DNA of 64,000 bases from Ctena decussata (GCA_963989385.1 OZ022501.1:2056001-2120000), one strand, 5' to 3'. Positions 1 to 10,900 are shown, counted from the first letter of the stretch. A program made the numbers and translations. The notes: generated by a model not told the origin, from the sequence alone.

Positions 1-142
1 TCACAAAAAGTATGCTTCATTCGAATAATCCCATTAGAACAAAATTTCAGCTTTGGTTTATACAGTATTTTATTTAGTTAAGCTACATACATATATACAA
101 ATACAAATCATTTCAATGTAGGATCTGACGGTAAGCGCAATG

Positions 143-238
143 CTTGTATAATAGTCATCTCCTGTCCCTGACATACAGGGACAGGAGATGACTATTATAC
201 AAGGAGATGACTATTATACAAGCAGGAGATGACTATTA
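143..238. repeat. Long perfect hairpin followed by direct repeats
   Basis: Positions 143-170 and 176-203 are perfect reverse complements (28 bp stem, 5 nt loop acata). The 19 bp unit gagatgactattatacaag at 185-203 is repeated directly at 204-222, and a third partial copy runs to 238. No coding capacity. It looks like a small fold-back with a slippage-expanded arm. Confidence 0.85.
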
Positions 239-975
239 AATTTCAGCTTTGCAGAAGACAAACTTGTGGATTATCTCAAAACTCCTTAAAGCGGCCAAAA
301 CCAAAATTTCATAATCTTCAGTACAGTTTTGCAGCAAAACAGCTGTATGGTTTCAGCCGCTCCGTATTATGGCACTAGTCGATCATCTCTGCGGTCTGGG
401 AAATAGTTTTTTATCACGGTTTGTCCGCCTGTACTTAGTGATAATCACGAGCTGCAGCGAGTGGATTATCAAAACAAGTGCGGATATATCATAGTATTAC
501 TATCTTATACCATCTTCAGCAGTGTGGATCTGGCCAGAATCCTACGAATATTTCATGTTCAATTTATATGATATGAATACGTGCACACCGTACCAGTTGT
601 TGGATATTAATTTCGTAAACAGCCTATGCTTGTCTTTGTTTCCATGTGTATCAGGGACAGACCTATCAATCTGGCTTTATTTGACACTCATTCTGATTTA
701 GGAGTCCTATATAATCCAAGAATAGACTCTAACTACATAAATGTCTTTCAAATCTATGCTTCGATCTTATAAGACTTCAGTTTAAGCATATTTTATTGCT
801 ATAAGTGACAAGCAATGGGGTTGGGCCACAAGTTCTCACAACATTAGTTACGGCCCGCCCCCTACATCATACATTAACAGATATAAATAAGCATAATAAT
901 GACAGCAAGCGAACATATTCATAACATAACTAAAAACAGTACCAAATAAGAAAAAAAAAACTAGCTATACAAAGG
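239..975. other. Unassigned non-coding sequence
   Basis: AT-rich DNA with no long open frame and no repeat recognised elsewhere in the window. It ends in a short A-run at 950-960, just outside the LINE. Confidence 0.5.
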
Positions 976-997
976 AGTCTTGTCAGGTGATCCGGGC
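976..997 (+). repeat. Left copy of inverted repeat bracketing the LINE
   Basis: Begins agtcttgtcaggtgatc. Its reverse complement lies at 4574-4595 with one mismatch. Weaker similarity continues inward for about 20 bp on both sides. Confidence 0.8.
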
Positions 998-1093
998 CAA
1001 ATCTTGGTGGGAATTGAAAACGATGGTGGCAAAGAGTATACATATACATGTATGCATATACCAGCCGACTATATATATATAGCTGTAACTAGT

Positions 1094-3505
1094 CTAAAAC
1101 CGCTTTGTAGACTTAATAAAATTATGGATAGGCTTAAAAAGAATTATGTTGTTTTCAGTACCCAATTCTGGTTTACCAAATAGTACAGTGTCAGTACTGA
1201 GAGGGTGAAAATTTCTTGTAGCGTTAAATAACAATAGCCTCTCCGTAGTGTATTTTGGGCATCGAAAGAAGTAATGTTCGGCATCTTCTATTTCATTTGA
1301 ACAGGAACAGGTAGGATCAAGTGTTAAGTAGTTTGTAAAGAGATCGAAATTCAGATTGCTACATTTGTTACGTAGTCTAGCATGCAATACAGATATGTAT
1401 CTACAGCCATACGAATAATAACTTGGAGTTGCAGAAGCATTCGTGTATATTTTCTTAGTATTCGATTTAAAACTTGTAAATGTGTTTATTTCTCTCAGAT
1501 TGTTGTCGATCGAGTTCCATAGTGAAATTGACGAGGGAATACATGATTTTCGTGAGATTTCTGTACGGGTATAAGGTACTGAATAATTATTTTGATTTCT
1601 AAGCTGATAATTAGAAACATTTCTAACTAGTGGTGGGATAAGGTCAATGATATAAGAAGGGGCTAGATTATTATGGACTTTATACATAAAATTTAATTTC
1701 TGTAGACGCCTCCTTTCTTCTAATGAGACCCAACCACATTCACGAAAAAGGAATGCTATTGATACAGATCTAGTTAAGCCCGTTACAATGCGCGCGGCTT
1801 CATTTTGAATTTTGTCTAATAGATACATGTATGAGTTCTGGGCTGAGCAGCCATCCCAAACAATGGAAGCATATTCTAATATAGGCAATAGATAAGAGGT
1901 ATATATCTGATTAAGTGCTTTTCGACTAAAAGTGTATTTAAGTTTACGCATTATTCCAAGGACTTTTGAAGCTGAAGTTATAATATTATCAATATGAACA
2001 GTCCATTTACCATCGCTGCTAAGAGTTAAACCAAGGTGTTTATGGTTTTCAACAAATTTTATTTGAGTATTGCCAAACGTTAGACGGGGCAGTGTATCAA
2101 AACGTCTTAAGGTGAATAAAACTGCTTCGGTTTTGTTAGGATTAAATGTAACTAGCCACTGGCTAGCCCATGCAGATAGCAAACTGAGGTCATGATTTAT
2201 AATACCGTCAATATCATGCAGGCTAGTGGCTGAGTAATAAAGAGAACTATCATCGGCAAACAATCTTGTTAAACTAAGGAGGGACTCAGAAATATCATTT
2301 ACATATATCAAAAATAATAGAGGGCCCACGACAGATCCTTGTGAAACACCAGCGTTTAATATTTTAGGAGAAGAACTACTTGCTTTAAGCACAACCTTTT
2401 GTTTTCTGTTGTCGAGGTAATTAGATATCCAGTGTAATAAGCTTCCGTGTACACCATGTTGTTTTAATTTAAACAATAAACCTTTGTGCCAGACCCTATC
2501 AAAAGCTTTGGAAATGTCGCAGAAAACCATACATGAGAACTGATGATTGTCAAAGGTCTGACATATACTATGGTAAATATCAATAAGCTGGAATACTGTT
2601 GAATGGTTAGGGAGAAAACCAGACTGATATTTATATAACAAATTATTTGCATAAAGATAATTATATAAGTTTTTAAAGACAATACGTTCTTGCAATTTAC
2701 TGACATTACTCAATAAAGCAACTGGCCTGTAATTCGACGGCGATGTTTTATCACCTTTTTTGGGAATCGGGATTACATTCGCTTCCTTCCAGGGATCTGG
2801 AAATATACCTTCGGAAAAAGATCGATTAAATAGTAAAGCTAAAGGTTTAGATATAGTTTTGGATACTCCTCTCTACATTCTATTACTTATACCATCATTT
2901 CCATTCGCCTTATTTGGATTAAGATTTTCAATTAATAGTTCAATTTCGCTTTCAGAGCAACTAACAGTAGAAATGTTTTGAGGTGTCTTGCTTTGAAAAA
3001 TAGGTAGCTGAGAGTTTTGGTCATTCACACTAGATATTGAGACAAAGTAATCGTTTAAACACTCGGCTTTTTCTGTGTCAGTATAATAATAATTTGAATC
3101 ACCGGTGTCTGATAATGTACATAAAGGCGGAATAGATGAAGACGTATTATTATTTTTAACAAAGTGACGAACTACTTTCCAGAATTTTCTTTTATCATTA
3201 TTTTGAAAGTCGCAAACTAATAGTTCTAAATTATTGTAAAAGTTTTCTTTTGCATATTTTATTTGATTATTAACTTTGTTTCGTGCTTTTTTATATTTAT
3301 TCCAATCTGAGGGGTTTCCAGATTTCGCTGCTTTTGTTTTAAGTCTATCTCTAGTCCTAGATGTGCTTCTTATTACGGAATCGTACCACGGCTTGTCATC
3401 TCCCCTCACTATAACAGTTTTATGTGGGATACATGAGTTAACAAATTCAAGGAAAATACTATTAAAGCATAAAAAGTCTCGGTTACAGTTCCATTTAGTA
3501 AACAC
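1094..3505 (-). pseudogene. LINE reverse transcriptase part of ORF2, interrupted by one stop
   Basis: The RNA-directed DNA polymerase would copy the element RNA at a nicked target. The minus-frame segment 3505-2876 is the linker between endonuclease and RT (basic region with KPWYDSVIRS, then the K/R-rich stretch common in CR1/Jockey-type ORF2). After a TAG at 2873-2875 the same frame stays open from 2872 to 1097. It carries conserved RT blocks: a fingers motif around 2714-2760, the first catalytic Asp in FCDISKAFDRVWHKG, a QGSVVGPLLF block, and FADD at 2249-2260. A C-terminal CSCSNEIEDAEHYFFRC Cys/His motif follows, as in many LINEs. Good conservation on both sides of the stop argues it is recent. 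The upstream join to the endonuclease needs a frame change near 3467. Clade placement is by motif impression only. Confidence 0.88.
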
Positions 3506-4506
3506 GACCAGTCGAAATTTCCTATTCTTTGATTTAATAAATCAAAATTAGCATATTTGTATTGCCAAACGGTTCTTTCAAAAGACTCATTTAGATCGTA
3601 AAAGAAAGGTAATGTAATATAGGTTGCGCTATGATCACTCATAAAATTTGGCAATTTTATCGTGCCTTTATCGACAAAACTCATTTCTTCGGGAATAATA
3701 ATAGGGTCTAACAGTGCTTGTTGTCGGGTTGGTTCATCTATGATATTGTGGAGAGAGTTTAACATTAAAACATCTTTTAGATTGCGCACATTTTGGAGAT
3801 ATAAGTCTTCGTTTAAATCTCCAACAATGATAATATTCTTAGATATTTCTAATGCCTTTTCAATATTGAGATTCAGCTGCTCAAAAAAATTAATATCTGA
3901 AGTACGGGGACTGTAAAAGGTTCCTAATAAGTAAATTTCTCTATTAACCTTAATTTCTGTCCAGACAGATTCATTACAAAATATTTCAAGATCTATACGC
4001 CGAGAGTGCAACATATTTGACGAGACATAAACCAGTATACCCCCTCCATGGCAAGTACGATCTTTTCTATATGGTGGGTCAAACGTATTAGAAAGTATTA
4101 AGGAATCCATATTTATATTGGCATCAAGATGTGTTTCACTAAAGCAGAGTATATCAAAATCCAAAAAAGTGTCTTGTATATATTCGATTTTATTTCTGAT
4201 ACTTCTAATGTTACTATGAATGATAGAAAGAGTGTTAATTCGTGAATCTGGTCCCGGGTTACGTTCAATATCACCAGCTTGTAATAAAAGTAAACCTAAA
4301 ATCAATATGACATTTATACTAATTAGCCAATCATTAGGAATAGATGATAAAAAACGACATAACTCTGAAAGTATCTTCAACAACTCGATTATAGGACCAA
4401 GTAGAGAGTCGACTGGTAACTTAATTCTACAACTAGAGCGATATATGATGCCACCGCTGTGAAACAGACCAATGCAAATACGCCATTGTTGCAGTCCGTT
4501 ATCCAT
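3409..4506 (-). CDS. LINE ORF2 N-terminus: 2A-like motif plus AP endonuclease
   Basis: A 365-codon frame starting at a true ATG (4506-4504). Residues 1-77 are hydrophobic-rich with a leucine/isoleucine segment (61-75). Residues 78-86 are GDIERNPGP, the 2A ribosome-skipping consensus (D-V/I-E-x-N-P-G-P). The exonuclease-endonuclease-phosphatase domain follows: SNIRS (Asn99), CFSETHL (Glu124), GDLNED (Asp230, Asn232) and SDH (290-292), which are the metal-binding and catalytic positions of LINE AP endonucleases. The last ~19 codons (3468-3409) are out of frame with the RT linker, so the true product should continue in the frame of 3505. If 2A works, translation gives an 85-residue leader and a separate endonuclease-RT starting with Pro86. 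Confidence 0.85.
   Translation of the reverse strand: MDNGLQQWRICIGLFHSGGIIYRSSCRIKLPVDSLLGPIIELLKILSELCRFLSSIPNDWLISINVILILGLLLLQAGDIERNPGPDSRINTLSIIHSNIRSIRNKIEYIQDTFLDFDILCFSETHLDANINMDSLILSNTFDPPYRKDRTCHGGGILVYVSSNMLHSRRIDLEIFCNESVWTEIKVNREIYLLGTFYSPRTSDINFFEQLNLNIEKALEISKNIIIVGDLNEDLYLQNVRNLKDVLMLNSLHNIIDEPTRQQALLDPIIIPEEMSFVDKGTIKLPNFMSDHSATYITLPFFYDLNESFERTVWQYKYANFDLLNQRIGNFDWSCLLNGTVTETFYALIVFSLNLLTHVSHIKLL
4249..4275 (-). other. 2A-like ribosome-skipping motif
   Basis: Codons read G-D-I-E-R-N-P-G-P on the minus strand. The hydrophobic run LILGLLLLQA lies directly before it, as in 2A peptides, which need an upstream helical segment. The skip would fall between Gly and the final Pro (4251/4252). 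Confidence 0.85.
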
Positions 4507-4573
4507 TCGGCATCATTATAAGATCTTCAGACCAGGTTAACTGCACCGGATCTGCATCACACCGGCACCATCT

Positions 4574-4595
4574 GCCCAGATCACCTGACAAGACT
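4574..4595 (-). repeat. Right copy of inverted repeat bracketing the LINE
   Basis: Reverse complement of 976-997, 21 of 22 bases. It lies 68 bp upstream of the LINE start codon at 4506, so it probably marks the 5' leader of the element. Confidence 0.8.
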
Positions 4596-6360
4596 GGAAA
4601 GTAAACAGTATATACAGAAAAAAGGTGGAGTGACAAAAACAAAACAAACAAATTAATGAAAGCAAAAAACATATGAAAACACAAGACTAGTTGTCATGTA
4701 AATTTGGAAGCAAAGTTGTAATCGAAAAGCAAAATATGTAAGACAAATCTCATCGGGAACGTAGTTTCGAAATACCACTGTAGCAGCGCTAATTCGGCGC
4801 CGTGACGTCGAATCAACATTGGCACAGGGACACGTCGACGCCACGCTTCCGATGAGATTATTCTATAATATTTCTACAAGTATCTTCCATAGCACAAAAA
4901 GAGGGGTATATTTGTATTTAATTATAAAGATTTTGATTTTAACGGCTATTGCAAAAAAAAAAAAAAATGATACACTGAAGAGCAAAGGGGATGGGGATAG
5001 GAATTTATTCAATTATCATAAAAGACAGCAGGTAATATGCGCAAAGAAGAAAAAAAAATACGGGGGGGGGGGGGGGGGCGACACACTGGATCGTCACTAG
5101 GAGAGTGGGCGAATGGACACACTGGATCGTCACTAGGTGGAGTAGGTGGCCACACTAAAGCGTCTCTGTAATAAATGGGAAATTTCACCTCACAAATCGA
5201 TTATAAGACTTCATGAATATTAAAGTTGCTCTAGTTGCTGGACATTAGTACTACTTTATATCTGTTTTATACTCGGTGATGAACATAAGAGTTTCAATAA
5301 ATTCTCGACTTTGAAAGATTAAAGTGATTAAAACCTAAAAGTAAAAAAAAATAAGGTGTTTTTGGAATATTTTGTTTCAGATATGCAGACCCAAACAAAA
5401 ACCTATTTATGCGTATGCAATAAAGAAAAGATGTAGACAAACTTGTTTGAAAGTCTCACAACATTACGTTTGGTTGGAAATTATTACATAAATATATAAA
5501 CAGCCGTGTTTTAACAGGCAGTGTGCGCTGATATTGACCCCATTTGCGACTTGCGGCTTTTCGTATCAAATTTCAGGGTAATGCTCCGTCAATACAGGCG
5601 CAAGCGCATAGTTTACAGTTGCAGTTATCGATAAAAGACGACTTGTATGCGAGAGGTATACAGATTCGAATACTGTAAAAAAAACGAAGAGCAGGTGATA
5701 TCAATGTGAAAGTTTTAGTGAAAATGACTTATGAACTGCTGTTAGAGGTTTGACAAAAACTTACGACGACTGACCATGGCCTAAAACAGTGATTTTTATG
5801 GAGAAGAACATAGTGCGTGAAGGTAGGTATCCGTAATGCACTACCGCTGATAGGTAGCATTAAAATACTGGCCTATAGCGTACGAGATTGCTGGGTAAGA
5901 TGATAATGCATTGTTTACCATTATGTCACCAGGTCATTTGATTTGCTAGATTGGTCCAGTCATAGTTGTATCGGATCTACGTCATGACGCGGCATTGCTA
6001 CTCGTTAATGACCTGACAACGTGGTTATGTTATCATAGAAAACAATATAATATCATATTTAATATTTATATTAGACCCAAGTCATATTACAGCTTCAAAA
6101 CTAATATCAAATGGTTGTTGTTTTTTGTTGTTGTTTTTATCTTCTTTGCTTGCTTTTTTCGATGAGTAAACGAATAGGCGTATTAACTTTCATCCTCTAG
6201 AGGATAGTGATGCGTCAATCTTCAAAGAATATAACATGCAGGTAATGGCGATGAGGCCGAAAAGTAGCGCCTCAACATTTTCAGTATTTTTGTATAGCAT
6301 TGTGGTAGACTTGATGCAATGATAGCGATAAAACATGGGTTTTCATTGCATTAACATATG
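4596..6360. other. Unassigned sequence with a short tandem duplication and a G-run
   Basis: No convincing gene. It holds a G17 run at 5062-5078 after an A/G-rich stretch, and two copies of acacactggatcgtcacta about 33 bp apart (about 5081-5135). The short frames at 4499-4844 look non-coding and may belong to the LINE leader. Confidence 0.5.
5062..5078 (+). repeat. Poly-G tract (17 G)
   Basis: Uninterrupted G run directly seen. Its length is likely variable or uncertain in an assembly. Confidence 0.9.
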
Positions 6361-6371
6361 AAAGGTCGGTC

Positions 6372-6401
6372 GGGGGGGGGGGGGGGGGGGGGGGAGGGGG
6401 G
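6372..6401 (+). repeat. Poly-G tract
   Basis: 23 G, one A, then 6 G. Able to form stacked G structures; length is assembly-sensitive. Confidence 0.9.
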
Positions 6402-6869
6402 CTTGCAAATATTAATGCGTCTGATTCCCATAATACCATACGCTTCAATGCTGTCAGTCAGATTATAAGATGGTTGAGCGAGCTCGTCTGTGAGATCGAA
6501 ATTATTCGTATAGCACATTTACTGTTATCCTTCGCAACAAAAGACATTTTGAGAAAACCAGTAGATTCAAGGAAGTTATGCATTTAAAACTTGCTTCCTC
6601 CTCCAAGCTACTTTTCACTTTACTTTTCTCTTTATATTGCTGGTCTTAGAGGCATCTTCGGTGTTATTATAGTCTTTCGTGGCGAAAGACTATTATAACT
6701 TGCTTTTCATTGTCAGTCCGCTTTCAGTGACATTGGTCTCCGATCTCTTCTTCTGGTATCCTCTATCTACTTCTTGGAGTATTGTCTTGATTAGTTTTAG
6801 TATTAGTCTTGATAAATGTGGGTTTACACGGCGACACTTGTTGCGTGACCCATGCATCATGCAAACATA
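6402..6869. other. Unassigned sequence
   Basis: No recognised gene or repeat, apart from a short hairpin around gtctttcg/cgaaagac at about 6672-6690. Confidence 0.4.
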
Positions 6870-7092
6870 CAGTCAACTCTCAATATCTCGAAAATTGGTA
6901 TCCCAAAGTACCCTCTGATATCGAAGAATATAGTTGGGACTAATTTCCCGTATTTTTATATTCATTTCAACTCCTGTTATATCACACTACTGATATCTCA
7001 TAGTAAATTTTCTAGGATCAGAAAGTTTACTTTGAGATACCGTATCAGTAGTTTGGGATAAACTTTGATTTGAGATACCGAAAATGGACTGT
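6870..7092. mobile_element. pogo/Tigger-like MITE, copy 1
   Basis: Starts cagtcaactctcaatatctcg after TA and ends ...ggactg before TA. The interior is an imperfect inverted repeat rich in gatatctc/gagatac words. CAGTCRACTCTC with a TA flank is typical of pogo/Tigger-derived elements. A second member lies at 60725-60921. No transposase. Confidence 0.55.
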
Positions 7093-7194
7093 AATGTCTT
7101 GAGTGAATCTTCTTTAGACAATCAGGCATTAACATGCAACATATTTGCATCATGCAGAATATGGTTTTGGGATGTTTACGCACTGACACATATT

Positions 7195-7330
7195 GCATGA
7201 CGCATATTTGGATGGGGATGGACTTTGCTAACGAAACAAGGGCAGTCAAAGACAAGATTAGGTGGAAGAGGATTCATGTAAATTCATTTGCGATGCTCCA
7301 ACGACCTTGCAAGGTTTTCCGGATAACCTT
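7195..7330 (+). pseudogene. LINE ORF2 C-terminal fragment
   Basis: The plus frame reads WMGMDFANETRAVKDKIRW and on, the tail of a LINE ORF2 of the type ...EWTGLxFAxTTRAAENKxRW. The same tail, more intact, lies at 8385-8560. The two share about half of their residues in register, which supports a common source. Truncated 3' fossil. Confidence 0.5.
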
Positions 7331-7398
7331 AGTTTTGTATCATGCAAACTTAAGGGTAAGAGTATATAAGCTAAGTGTTCCGTATTAGTTCAAGTCTT

Positions 7399-7660
7399 GG
7401 TTGGTTGGTTGGTTGATTTGATGTTTAACGTCCACGGTAAACAACTAAGGTCATGTCGGGACGGTCAGTTAACCTAACCACACTATTCCTGGGCAGGCTT
7501 AGACCTCCTAAGCGGTTAACCAGTACTAAGTGCACATACTTTCGCCATTAACTGACAACTGCCCTTCTTGAATCAGTGGAAGGAGAAACGAAAGTATGTG
7601 GCCAGACCGGGATTCGAACCCAGGACCTCTGACTCAAGTCTTGGAAAGAATGTTGTATTG
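7399..7660 (-). mobile_element. tRNA-derived SINE (family 2), copy 1
   Basis: The minus strand has a B-box-like ggttcgaatcccgg at about 7610-7624, then a body shared with 58565-58775: tcctgggcaggcttagacc, ctaagcggtt, cagtactaagtgcaca, actgacaactgccctt. The end away from the tRNA-like part is a ttgg repeat at 7396-7415. This marks an RNA polymerase III-derived retroposon. The tRNA part is truncated at its 5' end. Confidence 0.65.
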
Positions 7661-7792
7661 TATACGACATGGAAGAGAATCTCAAATCTGACGGCTTCAT
7701 ACGACAGCCTTGCCTGGCATTTTTGTCATAGTAACCTGATGAGATTACTTTAATAGGCCGTTGTGTCAATATCTTTTGTAACCTGTCTATCA

Positions 7793-8016
7793 GGGCCCGT
7801 ATTCATAATACGACTTAAGTGGTTGCTATGCTGTTGCTGAGGCTAAATTTCTTTGAAGGAGATTCCCTACAACTATGAAATTTGCTCTGGAGGAACAGTC
7901 TTACAAAGACTGTTCCTCCAGACCAAATTTCATAGTTGTAGGGAATCTTCTTTATAGATATTTAGCCTTAGCAACCGCATAGCAACCACTTAAGTGGCTT
8001 TATGAATTCGGCCCTA
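7793..8016. mobile_element. Palindromic MITE family B, copy 1
   Basis: Nearly a full-length inverted repeat of about 222 bp. Arms start gtattcataa..cgacttaag and meet at ggaacagtcttacaaagactgttcc. Four more copies are at 16530, 29684, 47018 and 53037. No open frame; it would fold into a single long hairpin. Confidence 0.9.
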
Positions 8017-8384
8017 GGTCTATCGTCCAAGACCAATAAGGAGATATAGGTCATGCCAATTAGGTTCTAACAGCATACTAGTATGCCAAGTCAAAAATAT
8101 GAGGTGTTAGGCTAATGAGGCAGTCCGACCCGTTAACCAGTTACAATTATCATAAAATTTGGAGGCGACAGTGTGGCAAAATAAATGAAAGCTGAATGGC
8201 AAATAGTGGAGACCCTGATCAGACTGCTCCATTTGGAAACACCAACAGGAATTAAGCCTGGCCAACGTATCTTACATTAAGGTGATTACAATTGTAAATC
8301 TTCCAAATTTGGCAAGAGAATAACCAAAATTAGCAACCGTGAGCTTAGACAGCAGATTCAGTGAAACGGATTTTGCACGGCACA
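8017..8384. other. Unassigned, probably LINE-related sequence
   Basis: Lies just upstream of the LINE tail at 8385-8560 and may belong to the same fossil, but no clear frame is seen. Confidence 0.3.
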
Positions 8385-8560
8385 GTAAGAAGAAAAAGAA
8401 GAAGAGGTAGACAGAAGAAGGGGTGAGAAAGGATGGACAGAATGGACAGGGTTGGGCTTTGCGAGCACAACTAGGGCAGCTGAAAACAAGACCAGGTGGA
8501 AAGAGACTGTTGCAAAGTCATCTGTATTGCTGAAACGACCTTGCAACCTTATGGAAAGGA
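8385..8560 (+). pseudogene. LINE ORF2 C-terminal fragment
   Basis: The frame runs RRRGEKGWTEWTGLGFASTT, then a RAAENKTRWKE segment, ending near KRPCN. This is the conserved tail found at the end of many animal LINE ORF2 proteins. An in-frame stop precedes the RRRG segment, so only a remnant is present. Confidence 0.55.
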
Positions 8561-8666
8561 AAAGAATAAAAAATAATAGAACTGAATAGGACTAAAAGGC
8601 ATGGTTTCAAAGAAAATGCATTTGTACTAGCTGGCGACCCGTGGCGGCCATTATGTTTTTAATACT

Positions 8667-8681
8667 CCCCCCCCCCCCCCC
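8667..8681 (+). repeat. Poly-C tract
   Basis: 15 consecutive C. Confidence 0.9.
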
Positions 8682-9249
8682 TCGAACGTGCTTAAGGTAT
8701 TTACATGTACAATGTAGCTGGTTAATGTTCCTTTGCATACATGTAATTATGTTAGGAGTGTAGATTCTCTGGAAGCAAGGAAGGCATTAGAGAAACGAAA
8801 ATGTTAGACTCGGTTAAATAGTCATGTGGTTTAAAGTAATGTTGTATCGTTAGCCACGTTCCCCAGCACTGGCTTCAACCGAAATCTATTTTCAAAGTGA
8901 CTTAGAATGAGCTCAATGAACAGAAATATATAATCTCCACTATTTCGAGTTTGCTTTCAACATTTCTTTATACTTCCAAAGTGTGTATAATAATTCTATT
9001 TCCTATCATGACAGTTAGTTACTTCGTAAATGCCAGTATTCGTAATTCTAAATGATTTGTACTCTTCTAGGAAAATCTTCCATATATAGATCCATCGTTT
9101 TGGTTTCATCTAATTAATAATACATTTAGAATTGAAAACCTTAATTTTACATTAGAAGCTTGTCATTAGCGAAAAAAGTACATTGAAAGCATTATCGCTA
9201 ATTCTGGCATACATGTTGATGAGAAAAAACGTGTAAAGAAATAAAAATT
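8682..9249. other. Unassigned sequence
   Basis: AT-rich; nothing recognised. Confidence 0.4.
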
Positions 9250-9437
9250 TGAACCACGATGCAACAAAGCCAACAAACGTACATTTGCGCCGAGCAAAGA
9301 CTCAGATCAGCCTTGGCATCCGCCCAGTCTAATCAGAGTCTTCGCGGTCCGCGTGGAGCTAGCTTAGCTCTTAGCTACTTGTACCCTTCGCTGGGCGCAC
9401 ATGCCACTTTGTTGGTTAAGTCATGCCGCGGCTCAGT
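9250..9437. mobile_element. Palindromic MITE family A, internally deleted copy
   Basis: Has the family A landmarks (gcaaagactcagatcagcc, gcccagtct, tagctta) and the closing cactttgttggtt...gcggctca, but part of the second arm is missing. Lies 18 bp left of the next transposon. Confidence 0.75.
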
Positions 9438-10581
9438 TATATTGGTAATAGTTTCACTGGGTGGTTGCTTAGTCCCGGTAGGCGGTGATTTTTTCTGACA
9501 ATCGTCAACGATTTTTTTCTGACAATTTATGTCTCATAAGCGTGACGGAGCAATAAGGTAAGTAAAGAAACTTATTTTCAATACTTTCTTGGGGTCTTTC
9601 GCAATCAGGTTGTTTACTTGAGCATTCTGTAGGCGTATTTTGTCGTTTGTCATATTTTTCTTTGTGAAATAGCCTCGACAAACCAAGACCAAAAATTACT
9701 GCAAATGTCAAGGATTTTTTCCTACTGCGGCTTTAGTGTCCCGGATTTTTTCCTACAGTGTCCCGGATTTTTTCCTACCACTTATACTGCATTTCAGAGT
9801 CTAAAACTAGCAGCATAGTAACAGCAATTAGATTTTTTTTTCAGTGTGGGAACTAATTTTACGTCACCGAATGAACATCAACAGCATTTCTGTCGTGTCA
9901 TTTCTTATCATGATGATGAAATCGAAAATATAGACCCTTTAGAAGCAAATAATACGTAAAAGACATAACGTCAGAAGTTTTTGTTTACTTGAGTCCTCTT
10001 TTCAAATGCAGACTTAATAAGCATAGTCTGTTGTTTTTTCCCCATTCTTTCTGACCATTTCTTGCTTCCAAAAACTCTAACATTTCAAATCTTATTTAAC
10101 TTCACTGGATGCTGGAGGTGTTGTGCGGCGGCCGTTAAGTCTCCCCGTACTCCATCATAGTGCAGATTATATCATTTCTAGTCCTTTCGAATCAATGATT
10201 TCATTTCGAGTCATTCTGAAAATAGAGTAGCCGAGCTGCTGCTACGGGGCATGGCTGGGTTTGCACATTGTATTGAAACTTCACTGAAACTGGTGTTAGG
10301 CACCGTGTTACGGCCCTTAATCGTTCTTAGGTATTCATTCATAGTGTAGATTGTATAAGTTCTTGTCCTTTGGAATCACTAATTTCATTTCGACTCATTT
10401 TAATAATACAGTGGCCGCTGCTAGGAACATGGCCGGAGTTGCATATTTCATGACTGGTCATGAGCAGCCGCAGTTAAACCGAGTACGCTATTTTCATTTC
10501 TTTGGTGTTTTCCTTGCTTTCAAAGGATCTGAGTTTTGCAGTGCTGTATACAAAACTGTACAGGCCCTCAAGAGAAGTACT

Positions 10582-10790
10582 AGCTGGATGGATGGATGAC
10601 ATGCGATTTTGCGTCTTTTCAACAGTATTTCAGTCATATCAGGACGTTGGGAGGACGATAATGAAAGGCTGTGTGCAATGGAACCCCTTTACGTTTGAAA
10701 AGATTCTCGCCTCAAGCGGGGATCGAACTCGGGACCGCTGGATCAGCAATCCAGCGTTTAACCTACAGAGCTACCGGGGCTCCAGCACCG
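10582..10790 (-). mobile_element. tRNA-derived SINE (family 1), copy 1
   Basis: On the minus strand a tRNA-like head (ccggtagctctgtaggtt, A box; gagttcgatcccc, B box) is followed by a body shared with the 20205-20471 copy (cattgcacacagcctttc, cgtcctgatatgac, ttgaaaagacgcaaaatcg) and a tggatggatgg-type tail (10583-10596). The family is seen twice here in the same orientation. Nested inside the 9455-11909 transposon, so it is younger than it. Confidence 0.75.
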
Positions 10791-10900
10791 CTTGGACATG
10801 TGCACCGCTTTCAGAATTATCAAGTCTCACATTAACTACGTTATAGTGAAGAACAGGTAGCTTTTGTACACCAAGGATGGTACAAATTGTTGCTTTGGAA

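Larger units (their letters stand above)
998..4595 (-). mobile_element. Non-LTR retrotransposon (CR1/L2-like, 2A-containing), slightly broken
   Basis: On the minus strand the order is: short 5' leader, N-terminal region with a 2A-like motif, apurinic endonuclease domain, linker, reverse transcriptase, and a C-terminal Cys/His region. That is the layout of CR1/L2/Rex/Crack-type LINEs. There are no LTRs. The 3' side (about 1030-1090) is a TA-rich tail next to the stop at 1094. Two lesions are seen: a one-base frameshift near 3467 beside an A5 run (3471-3475) and a TAG at 2873-2875. Otherwise the reading is continuous over about 3.4 kb, so the copy is young but probably not autonomous. A 22 bp inverted repeat (976-997 and 4574-4595, 21/22 match) brackets it. 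Exact ends and clade are inferred. Confidence 0.85.

Noticed and set aside
3409..4506. Host gene for an endonuclease-like protein
   Set aside because: The AP endonuclease motifs are directly followed by LINE linker and RT on the same strand, so it is part of the retrotransposon.
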